The notes under the pieces were generated by a model that was given only the letters and a program-made list of their open reading frames with translations, made no database searches and was not told the origin of the DNA. A stretch of DNA of 64,000 nucleotides from GCA-002708315 sp964460905 (GTDB lineage Bacteria; Bacteroidota; Bacteroidia; Bacteroidales; F082), in assembly GCA_964460905.1 (NCBI GenBank), contig CAYWRM010000004.1, forward strand, positions 62,001 to 126,000, in the 5' to 3' direction. This document shows, in pieces, positions 8,996 through 16,488 of the stretch. The first letter of the stretch is position 1. Each line of letters starts with the position of its first letter. The translations under genes and the position numbers were made by a program.

Positions 8996-9139
8996 GATTA
9001 ATTAATTTATTTTTGACACGAAAATAGGAAAAAAGAAGAAGGGGTGGTGTAAATGTTGTCAAGTTGTCATGTAAATAATGATTGACAAATAATCTAATAT
9101 TATATTTTCCATAAGAATTGTGTTGTATATCTTGAAGTT

Positions 9140-9835
9140 ATGATCTTTCCAACAAAACTTGTAGCAGGTAAGTTAATTAAGCGATATAAACGTTTTCTGT
9201 CTGATGTAGAGCTTAACGATGGATCAATTGTTATTGCGCATTGCACTAATTCGGGATCGATGAAATCGTGTGTCGAAGAAGATGCCCCGGTTTTTTTAAG
9301 CCCGGCAACAGATCCCAAAAGGAAAACAAAGTTTACATGGGAAATGATTTATATGAATGGAGGCTGGATTGGTGTAAATACTCTGGTTCCTAATAAACTT
9401 GCATTTGATGCAATAGTAGCTGGTGAGATTGAAAAATTAAAAGAATATACTTTTGTAAAAAGGGAAGTAAAATTTGACGATAGCCGTTTCGATATTTATG
9501 CTGAAAATGAAACCGAAAGATGTTTTATAGAGGTAAAAAATGTTACGATGAAGGAAGGAAATTATGGGCTCTTTCCGGATGCCGTAACAACGAGAGGAAG
9601 AAAACATTTAAAGACTTTAATTGAAGTTAAAAAACAAGGCATCAGGGCTGTTATGCTATATGTTATTCAAAGAATGGATGTTGAATTTTTTGGTGTTGCC
9701 AAAGAAATAGATCCGGAATATGCAATATCCTTACGAAAGGCAATGGACAATGGAGTTGAAGTTATTGCAGTTCAGGCGAAGGTAAGCCCAGATGGGATTG
9801 AGATTGTTGGGGAACTGGAGGTAAAAATAAGCTAA
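9140..9835 (+). CDS. sfsA: SfsA family DNA-binding/nuclease protein
   Basis: A 231-residue protein matching SfsA throughout: an N-terminal OB-like part (KLIKRYKRFLSDVELNDG, IAHCTNSGSMKSC) and a C-terminal PD-(D/E)XK-like core (RFDIYAENETERCFIEVKNVT, PDAVTTRGRKHLKTLIEV). E. coli SfsA was found as a stimulator of maltose use and binds DNA; the nuclease-like residues are present here. It stands alone on the plus strand between divergent menB and a convergent GHMP kinase, so its context gives no further hint. Confidence 0.93.
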   Translation: MIFPTKLVAGKLIKRYKRFLSDVELNDGSIVIAHCTNSGSMKSCVEEDAPVFLSPATDPKRKTKFTWEMIYMNGGWIGVNTLVPNKLAFDAIVAGEIEKLKEYTFVKREVKFDDSRFDIYAENETERCFIEVKNVTMKEGNYGLFPDAVTTRGRKHLKTLIEVKKQGIRAVMLYVIQRMDVEFFGVAKEIDPEYAISLRKAMDNGVEVIAVQAKVSPDGIEIVGELEVKIS

Positions 9836-9858
9836 CAAAGATGACAAACTCCAAAAGT

Positions 9859-9895
9859 CTATTAAATATTATGATTTGAACTAATATCTTAATAG
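9859..9895. terminator. hairpin between convergent sfsA and GHMP kinase
   Basis: An imperfect hairpin, CTATTAAATATTA at 9859-9871 against TAATATCTTAATAG to 9895 with one mismatch. It overlaps the last codons of the GHMP kinase gene. AT-rich and without a long T run, so termination is only a suggestion. Confidence 0.3.
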
Positions 9896-10798
9896 AACTG
9901 ATATCCCAAATCCGCTTAGTTCTTTAAGTGTTTTCTCAAAATCATAGGTAAACCCAAGCATCATTCCACCACCACCGGAGCCGCATAGTTTTATGTAGTA
10001 ACTATCATTTTTCAGTCCATTTTTCCATATTTTGTCAATCGATGATGGAATCATAGGCTTGAAGTTATGAAAAGTAAATTCAGAAATTGATTTTGTATTA
10101 CGTAGCAATGAATTAAAGTTGCCTGATAAGAAGTCTGTAATGCTATTGTTGTTTATGGGGATTAGTAGGTTCTGAATTTTATACTGATAATCAGTATTTT
10201 CATATTCCATAATAAACCAATTTACGAGCGGTTGCGTTTCGCCAACAGTTTTCGTGTCGAGAAGAAAGATACCTGAATTGCTGTTATTGTTTTCCTTTGG
10301 TAGAATAACCGTTTTTAGTTCACCTACTTCATTTATTAATATTGCTTTGTTGAGATAAGATACTAATGGGTCGAGGCCGGAACTTTTACCATGGTAATAA
10401 GATTCCATTTTCGAGAAAATACTTTTAAGTTCAATAAGTTTGTTAGATTTATTACGTGCATAAGCATCATAAATTGAAGCAACAATAGCACCTGAACTCC
10501 CAAGTCCGTAGCTAATTGGAATATTACATTCGAAAAAGAGCCCATTCTCCAAATCTGATTTGAATGAAGGAATGTCGAGTAAATTTTCAAAATTATTATC
10601 TTCTAAAAATTCCAGATATTCAAGTAGGTAAACAACAGAATAGTTGTTGCTTCTTTTATTTTCAGATGATTTTTCGAATAATAGTTGACCGGTTAATTTA
10701 CTGTTTGGAATACTCAAAGCCATAGATCCTTTCATCAGGCTATATTCACCAAATAGTAGTATTTTTGAATTAAAAGAAGGCCCTTTCTCTAAAATCAT
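9881..10798 (-). CDS. GHMP kinase, probable mevalonate kinase
   Basis: A 305-residue GHMP-superfamily kinase. Motif 1 is KILLFGEYSLMKGSMALSIP, the ATP-binding motif 2 is PISYGLGSSGAIVASIYDAY (about residues 95-114), HGKSSGLDPLVSYL is typical of mevalonate kinases, and motif 3 is KLCGSGGGGMMLG. It overlaps the upstream decarboxylase gene by four bases (ATGA), so the two are translationally coupled. With that neighbour the likely reaction is phosphorylation of mevalonate; phosphomevalonate kinase is a possible alternative. Confidence 0.82.
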   Translation of the reverse strand: MILEKGPSFNSKILLFGEYSLMKGSMALSIPNSKLTGQLLFEKSSENKRSNNYSVVYLLEYLEFLEDNNFENLLDIPSFKSDLENGLFFECNIPISYGLGSSGAIVASIYDAYARNKSNKLIELKSIFSKMESYYHGKSSGLDPLVSYLNKAILINEVGELKTVILPKENNNSNSGIFLLDTKTVGETQPLVNWFIMEYENTDYQYKIQNLLIPINNNSITDFLSGNFNSLLRNTKSISEFTFHNFKPMIPSSIDKIWKNGLKNDSYYIKLCGSGGGGMMLGFTYDFEKTLKELSGFGISVLLRY

Positions 10799-11865
10799 AG
10801 GTCTAATTTTACCGGACCATTGCCCACTTTGTCATGTATAACCTTATTGTTCACTGTATATGAAAGAAGTTCAGAAACAATAAATTCATGTACATCCTCT
10901 TTATTCTCATTTGGATAAAGCAAATGAATATTAGGCCCTGCATCCAAAGTAAAACAAGCCTGTATCCCTGTTTCATTTCTAAATTCCCAAATTTTCTCAA
11001 TAATCGAGATTGTATTTGGTTTCATCAATAAAAAGTATGGATTGGAAGTCATCATCATTGAGTGCAAAGTTAGAGCTTCCGATTCAACAATTTTTACAAA
11101 CTCTTCCAGATCACCGGTTTTTAACACATTTACAAGGCTAGTAAAATTGCTGTTAGCTTGTTTGAACCTGCTTTCAGAGAATGGGTTAGTATTCATTAAA
11201 CCATGTCCAACAGAGCTGGAAACTTTCTTCTGATCTGAGTCAACAATTAATATTGAATCGTTGAATGTAACAAATACCGGATCAATTTTAGCTGATAATT
11301 TGGTGCCATACAAATCTGAGCCTAAGTCAGCTTCTCCCCAGGTTACAATTCCTCCATATATCGAACGACATGCGCTTCCTGATCCCAACCTTGCCACAAA
11401 AGATGCTTTTTTGTAAAATTCCTCTTTAGTAGCAAATGAGTTGAAATATTGGTTTTCAATATCGCATAAGCAAAGGGCTATAGCACTCATTCCTGATGCA
11501 GATGAAGCAATTCCTGCTGAGTGAGGAAAAGTATTTTTAGAATATATTTTGAAATTCAGTTGTAATAAAAATGGGAATATGGATGTGATGCTAATAAAAA
11601 ATTCTGATATCTTTTTTGCAAACTCAGGTTTTGGTATTCCTTCTAAAAAGAATTCAATATTACCCACATTATTTTCTGACGGTGAAAACTCAACAAAAGT
11701 TTCTGTTTGCGATTTATTAAGTGTGAAACTCAGTGATGGGTTTGCAGGAATTTGATTTTCTTTTTTACCCCAGTATTTAACCAAAGCAATATTCGAGGGG
11801 CTACTCCATCCAGTTTTTCCGATTGGAACTTCTTTAAAAACGAGATTTGGGTTTATGTAGTTCAC
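10795..11865 (-). CDS. mvaD: diphosphomevalonate decarboxylase
   Basis: A 356-residue GHMP-family enzyme that converts diphosphomevalonate to isopentenyl diphosphate using ATP. Landmarks are SPSNIALVKYWGKKENQIP and ANPSLSFTLN, FPHSAGIASSASGMSAIALC (phosphate loop) and GSGSACRSIYGGIVTWGEA, all characteristic of this decarboxylase. The start is a GTG at 11863-11865; no in-frame ATG lies near. Ends in a 4-base overlap with the GHMP kinase. Together they indicate a mevalonate route to the isoprenoid tail that MenA uses. Confidence 0.92.
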   Translation of the reverse strand: MNYINPNLVFKEVPIGKTGWSSPSNIALVKYWGKKENQIPANPSLSFTLNKSQTETFVEFSPSENNVGNIEFFLEGIPKPEFAKKISEFFISITSIFPFLLQLNFKIYSKNTFPHSAGIASSASGMSAIALCLCDIENQYFNSFATKEEFYKKASFVARLGSGSACRSIYGGIVTWGEADLGSDLYGTKLSAKIDPVFVTFNDSILIVDSDQKKVSSSVGHGLMNTNPFSESRFKQANSNFTSLVNVLKTGDLEEFVKIVESEALTLHSMMMTSNPYFLLMKPNTISIIEKIWEFRNETGIQACFTLDAGPNIHLLYPNENKEDVHEFIVSELLSYTVNNKVIHDKVGNGPVKLDL

Positions 11866-11890
11866 GTAATTGTATTCTTTTGTTTGTGTT

Positions 11891-12002
11891 TTGTCATACT
11901 GAATGGAGTTTGCGTAGCGAAGTGTCTCATCAAAGTTCTGAATAGAGATCCCGGACTGCTGTCAGAAAGGTCTCACTCCGTAAACTACGTTCAGAATGAC
12001 AA
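11891..12002. repeat. imperfect palindromic intergenic repeat (112 bp)
   Basis: The ends are inverted copies: TTGTCATACTGAATGGAGTT at 11891-11910 against ACTACGTTCAGAATGACAA ending at 12002; the arms can be aligned for about 35 bases each. The segment is more GC-rich than its surroundings and fills the gap between mvaD and menD. It looks like a dispersed intergenic palindrome of the GTCATTCTGAACG type. Confidence 0.6.
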
Positions 12003-12098
12003 TTATGTCGCTGTAAAGATATTAATTATAAACGATTGAAATAATTGAATGGATATTAAAAGCGAGTAAATACCAGACTAAGCCAAAAAAAAGTAATT

Positions 12099-13781
12099 CT
12101 AGAATTTAATAAACTCAAAATAATTGCGTAAAACTTTAGCATTCCTTTCTGGAGGCGTAAAAATTTCAAGCACTTCTGCACTCTTATTTTTGAGATTCAG
12201 AAATTGAGTAAGTATCTTTTGTAGGTCTTCCAGATTTTTTGCTTTTTTATAATCTACATTAAAAGCTTTACATATGTATTCTGCTTTCCAGTTGTGTTTA
12301 GCAACAAAAAACTCTTCCAGATTTGGAGTAGTATCCGGACCGGGGATAAACCTAAAAATTCCACCACCTGAATTATTGATGACGATTATTTTTAAGTTTG
12401 GTTTTAAATATTTATTCATTAATCCGTTTGAGTCATATAAAAACCCAAGATCACCAGTAATTAGCACATTTAATTTATCAGAAGCAAATGCATATCCGGC
12501 TGCTGTTGAAACTTGTCCGTCGATACCGCTAACTCCACGGTTTGAATTATAAGTGATACCTTTTTTTGAACCAAATAATTGCGAGTACCTAACCGGAGTG
12601 CTATTACCTAGGTGTAGAACACTATTCTGAGGAAGCAGATCTAATATATTTTCAATAACCTTGAGGTCAGAATATTCTATATCTGAAAGATATTTTCCTC
12701 TCTTGTTATCAATGTTATTTTTCCTTTTATGCCAAAGTTTATTATAATCGCTATCAATAGGATTTAATAGTTTTATTGTTGTATTGAAGAAACCAGATTC
12801 ATCACATTTTATCACTTCAGTAAGGCTAAAATAAGTATCCATCTTTTCGCCTGATGGTGAAATATGCCAATGAATTTTAGGTTTATTATTCCTGAGAAAT
12901 TTCTTAATCATTTTTGAAACTACCTGTCCTCCAAAAGTAATTAACAAATCGGGTTTAAATAATTCTACTTCATTGTCTTTAATTGTAGAAACTACATTAT
13001 CAATGGTGTCAATAGCAGAATCACAATCCAGGTTAGAAGTTGTTTCGGTTAATACAATAGTATTTTTGTCTTGAGAAATTTTGTCAATGATTTGATTTAT
13101 TTCGCTATTAGGTGATGACTGCCCTGCAATTATCATAACCTTATTACTATTGTTCCAAACAGAGGCAATATTCTTGAGCTTCATTTCAGGAATTGTTGCC
13201 AGATTATTTTCCATCTGAAATAATCTGCCTGAAATTAACTCCTCAGTTGTACTATAAATTGGTTCATCAAATGGTATGTTAATATGAACAGGACCGCATT
13301 GTGGGAAAATGCAACTATTTATTGCTTTATTAATAATTACTTCGGCATCCTCATACTTCTCTTCACTTTCAATATTTAACGGTAGTTGATAGCTTTCTTT
13401 AATAAAGTTACTGAAAACATTATTTTGTCTAATTGTCTGGCCGTCACCTATGTCGATTAAATTTTCAGGTCGGTCGGCAGTGATAACGAGCAAAGGTATT
13501 TTTTGATAATAGGCTTCTGAAATTGCTGATGCATAATTCAATACAGCGCTTCCTGATGTGCATGCTATGGCTACTGTTTTATTGGAATTAAGGGCAAGTC
13601 CAAGGGCAAAGAATGCAGCACTTCGTTCGTCAATAATACTAAAAGCATTTATTCCAACTCTATTGGCAAAGCTCAATATGATTGGGGCATTTCGTGAACC
13701 TGGTGAAATTACTATATCTGTCAACCCACTCTTTATGAAAATATCTGCCAGAAGGCTTATGTTCTTTTTGTCGGATGTCAT
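12099..13781 (-). CDS. menD: 2-succinyl-5-enolpyruvyl-6-hydroxy-3-cyclohexene-1-carboxylate synthase MenD
   Basis: A 560-residue thiamine-diphosphate enzyme that joins isochorismate and 2-oxoglutarate. The N-terminal part has VISPGSRNAPIILSF and the catalytic glutamate in IDERSAAFFALGLA (about residue 52); CTSGSAVLNYASAISEAYYQ follows. The C-terminal ThDP/Mg site is GDLGFLYDSNGLMN with NNSGGGIFRFIPG. The length is normal. It starts 11 bases after menF and is the third gene of the thioesterase-menF-menD run. Confidence 0.95.
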   Translation of the reverse strand: MTSDKKNISLLADIFIKSGLTDIVISPGSRNAPIILSFANRVGINAFSIIDERSAAFFALGLALNSNKTVAIACTSGSAVLNYASAISEAYYQKIPLLVITADRPENLIDIGDGQTIRQNNVFSNFIKESYQLPLNIESEEKYEDAEVIINKAINSCIFPQCGPVHINIPFDEPIYSTTEELISGRLFQMENNLATIPEMKLKNIASVWNNSNKVMIIAGQSSPNSEINQIIDKISQDKNTIVLTETTSNLDCDSAIDTIDNVVSTIKDNEVELFKPDLLITFGGQVVSKMIKKFLRNNKPKIHWHISPSGEKMDTYFSLTEVIKCDESGFFNTTIKLLNPIDSDYNKLWHKRKNNIDNKRGKYLSDIEYSDLKVIENILDLLPQNSVLHLGNSTPVRYSQLFGSKKGITYNSNRGVSGIDGQVSTAAGYAFASDKLNVLITGDLGFLYDSNGLMNKYLKPNLKIIVINNSGGGIFRFIPGPDTTPNLEEFFVAKHNWKAEYICKAFNVDYKKAKNLEDLQKILTQFLNLKNKSAEVLEIFTPPERNAKVLRNYFEFIKF

Positions 13782-13792
13782 GGTGCAAATTT

Positions 13793-14896
13793 CTACAAAT
13801 TTTCCACAACCGACAATAAAGTTTGTGATTTATGAACTGTTTCCTTATATTCATCTTCCGGATTAGATGAAGCAGTTAGTCCACCACCAACATAAATGTT
13901 TATTCTATTGTTGTCTAACTCAGCACATCTTAGGTTCACAAATAATTGTGATTGATTTGCTATATTCCAAGGCCCAAAGAATCCTGTATAATATCTTCGC
14001 TGATGTTGCTCTGCTTTTTGTATAAGTAGGTAAGCTTCTGCTTTTGGTAATCCGCATACAGCAGGTGTTGGATGTAAACTTGCAATAAATTTTCCTTCTT
14101 TTTTTTCTAATAATGAAAATGGAATTTTAAATTGGGTTTGTAAATGAGCTAAATGTCCGGCGCAAACATTTAATGGTCCAACTTGTTCATAATCATGAAT
14201 GCCAAGTTCGGATAAGCTCGACTTAATAAATACCGAAACTAGGTTTTGTTCATCTTTTTCTTTGTTAGTCCATGTAATGCTATCTATATTCTCATCAATT
14301 AGCTGAGTGCTGGCAAGAGCATCTGTATTAACATAGTCATCAACTTTTTTAAACAAAGCTTCGGGAGTCGCTCCACACCATGTTCCTTTACCAGGAATAT
14401 GGAATAAGTTGATAAATGCACTATTATACTTACTTTTTAACTTATAAAGCAGGTGGTTTATTTCTAGTTTCTTTTTTAGTTTTTTTTGGACAACTCTAGA
14501 AAAAACAATTTTCTGTAGGTGTCCTTTCTTCAACTCGTTAATTAAGTACTCTGTTCTTTCCAAATAATCTGCTTTTGAAATACTATAATTATCTGTAAAA
14601 TAGAAGTTGCCATTATCAGGAAGGGCGTCTAGAAAACTTATTATAGCGTCAGTATTTTCGCCTTCACAAATTGTGAAATCGGGTTTAATAATATTTATTA
14701 TCCTAGTTCTAGCGCTATCGAAGTCTGCAACTACAAAACCTGAAGCTTTATCAATATCAAGAATGTCTATCTCATGAATAAAGGAATCTTTCTGAAAAAC
14801 CAGATTAAATTTTTTTTTAAATGGCAAGCAATATATTGCAAAAGGCAATCCCTTTTTAATAAGTTTGTCAGGTATGGTAAGTAGATCGTGTTTCAT
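13793..14896 (-). CDS. menF: isochorismate synthase MenF
   Basis: A 367-residue chorismate-binding enzyme that makes isochorismate, the entry to menaquinone. Family motifs are KIVFSRVVQKK, WCGATPEALFKK, ASLHPTPAVCGLPK (active-site region), YYTGFFGPWN and the terminal IYVGGGLTASSNPEDEYKET. The ATG at 14894-14896 overlaps the stop of the thioesterase gene by four bases. A menaquinone rather than siderophore role follows from the adjacent menD. Confidence 0.93.
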   Translation of the reverse strand: MKHDLLTIPDKLIKKGLPFAIYCLPFKKKFNLVFQKDSFIHEIDILDIDKASGFVVADFDSARTRIINIIKPDFTICEGENTDAIISFLDALPDNGNFYFTDNYSISKADYLERTEYLINELKKGHLQKIVFSRVVQKKLKKKLEINHLLYKLKSKYNSAFINLFHIPGKGTWCGATPEALFKKVDDYVNTDALASTQLIDENIDSITWTNKEKDEQNLVSVFIKSSLSELGIHDYEQVGPLNVCAGHLAHLQTQFKIPFSLLEKKEGKFIASLHPTPAVCGLPKAEAYLLIQKAEQHQRRYYTGFFGPWNIANQSQLFVNLRCAELDNNRINIYVGGGLTASSNPEDEYKETVHKSQTLLSVVENL

Positions 14897-15309
14897 TTTT
14901 TTACAATAATATTAGTTATCCTACAGGTTGTTAGCAGTTTGCCACTGTCATCAACAATTTCGATATTCCAAACATGTGTATTATTTCCTTTGTGGATAAT
15001 GTTACCAGTTGCCAACACGTAACCATTACTCGTACTCCCCACATGATTTGCACTTATTTGAGCTCCTCTTACCGAATATTTTTTATTATCAACCAATAAG
15101 ACTGAACCCAGACCAGCAAGGGTTTCTGCGAGTGCTAGGCTTGCACCGCCGTGTAATATACCCTCGGGTTGAAAAGTTCTTTCATCTACAGGCATTTGAG
15201 CTGTTAATTTGCCTCCATCTATTTCCAGATATTCAATTTGTAGCTGCTCCATTAAAGTGCCTTTGCTTAGTGCATTTAGTTTTTCAATGGTAATTACGTT
15301 CTTTTCCAA
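14893..15309 (-). CDS. menI: hotdog-fold thioesterase, probable MenI (DHNA-CoA hydrolase)
   Basis: A 138-residue PaaI/MenI-type thioesterase. It shows the hotdog core TFQPEGILHGGASLALAETLAGLGS, in which the HGG and the following Glu are the usual catalytic region, then a strand series ending in TTCRITNII. The first codon is TTG (15307-15309); the closest ATG would remove 19 residues. It overlaps menF by four bases and follows a histidine kinase gene by 19 bases. Its position in a menF-menD run makes DHNA-CoA hydrolysis the best guess. The first 19 codons are duplicated at 25035-25091. Confidence 0.8.
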   Translation of the reverse strand: MEKNVITIEKLNALSKGTLMEQLQIEYLEIDGGKLTAQMPVDERTFQPEGILHGGASLALAETLAGLGSVLLVDNKKYSVRGAQISANHVGSTSNGYVLATGNIIHKGNNTHVWNIEIVDDSGKLLTTCRITNIIVKK

Positions 15310-16010
15310 AATTTTACTTTTAAGAGTATTAAAATATAAGAGTTATTTCTGTTTTTTCAGTAGAGCTTATTATCTCCATCGCGGCATCATTCATATCAAG
15401 GAATGTTTGTACATAGGCTAATCCAAGACCAATATCTTTGTCATAATGATCCTTTGCCAAACCAAATGGTTTAGTTATTTCTTCAATTCTATCAGGAGGT
15501 ATAACTTCGCCCCTGTCGCTTACAATGAGTTTTATTTTTCCATTATCTTCAAAAGTTATTATGTCAATTACATTATTTTCATTTGAAAACTTTATAGCAT
15601 TGCTAACAAGTTCTTCCACAGTTCGTATAGTATAATCTTCTATACCAATTATGTTGTCATTATTTGAGTAAACTGCAGCGAAAGTACATTGTTTTTTTTC
15701 TGCATCAGGGAATTTTGATTCCAGTACTTTTGCAACAACTTTGTTAAGACTAAAACTAGTTTTCTCCATTTCTTTACCAACTGTTTGCATTTGGGTGATT
15801 TCCAATGCTGTTTTTGAGAACTTATCTAGTCTGTCTACGGATTCCTTCAACATGTCAAGAAACTCCTTTAGTTCGGGATCGTCAATCATATCGTTAAGAA
15901 AATATGCAGAACCAACAATCCCATTTAATGGTGTTCTTATTTCATGACTTATCAGCATTAGAAATTTGTTTTTTGCTTCATCAAGAGTAAGAAGTTGGGT
16001 GTTGGCTTTA
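15256..16010. repeat. duplicated segment A (kinase 3' half plus start of menI)
   Basis: This segment is repeated at about 25038-25795. Over roughly 15370-15760 the two copies differ by only a handful of bases, then diverge progressively. The copy includes the end of the kinase gene, the spacer and the first codons of menI. Confidence 0.9.
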
Positions 16011-16483
16011 TCCAGATTTTTGTTGGACTCTTTTAACTCAGCAGTTCGTTCTTGTACTTTTTGTTCCAATACTTCAGTCAAATTTTTGAGTATCTCCCTT
16101 TGTGTTTTTAACTCAATTTGAGTTTTAACCCTCTCCATTAATTCACGTGCATCAAATGGTTTTGTAATATAATCCTGACCACCAACTTCAAATCCTTTAA
16201 CAATATCATCTTTTTCTGTTTTAGCAGTAAGAAATATCACAGGAACATCTTTTGTTTTCTTGTTTGCCCGAAGTCTCTTGCACACTTCATAACCATCCAT
16301 TTCTGGCATCATAATATCTAATAATATTAAATCAGGAGGATCTCCTTCCCAGGCAGTTTCAAGGGCATCTTCACCGTTTATAGCTATTTGACATTCAAAA
16401 TCTTCGAGCAACTCGATAAGAATATCAATGTTCTCAGGTGTGTCATCAACTACTAGGATAGTGTTATTAAATAGGTTTTCCAT
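15329..16483 (-). CDS. response regulator-histidine kinase hybrid (REC-HisKA-HATPase)
   Basis: A 384-residue soluble protein. Residues 7-125 are a receiver with acidic pair D13-D14, phospho-acceptor D56 (LILLDIMMPEMDG) and the KPF lysine. A coiled-coil linker leads to HisKA with SHEIRTPLNG near residue 175 and an ATPase domain with ELVSNAIKFS and GLGLAYV. The DxGxG box reads DRGEV, so its second glycine is missing. The catalytic half is almost identical to that of the Cache kinase at 25101-26966. It starts five bases after the previous kinase gene and precedes menI by 19 bases. A receiver-first kinase may take phosphate from, or be gated by, the upstream kinases. Confidence 0.9.
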   Translation of the reverse strand: MENLFNNTILVVDDTPENIDILIELLEDFECQIAINGEDALETAWEGDPPDLILLDIMMPEMDGYEVCKRLRANKKTKDVPVIFLTAKTEKDDIVKGFEVGGQDYITKPFDARELMERVKTQIELKTQREILKNLTEVLEQKVQERTAELKESNKNLDKANTQLLTLDEAKNKFLMLISHEIRTPLNGIVGSAYFLNDMIDDPELKEFLDMLKESVDRLDKFSKTALEITQMQTVGKEMEKTSFSLNKVVAKVLESKFPDAEKKQCTFAAVYSNNDNIIGIEDYTIRTVEELVSNAIKFSNENNVIDIITFEDNGKIKLIVSDRGEVIPPDRIEEITKPFGLAKDHYDKDIGLGLAYVQTFLDMNDAAMEIISSTEKTEITLIF

Positions 16484-16488
16484 GATAA

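Noticed and set aside
11752..12039. Plus-strand frame across the palindromic repeat
   Set aside because: It is a chance open frame over the start of mvaD and the repeat, with no recognisable domain.
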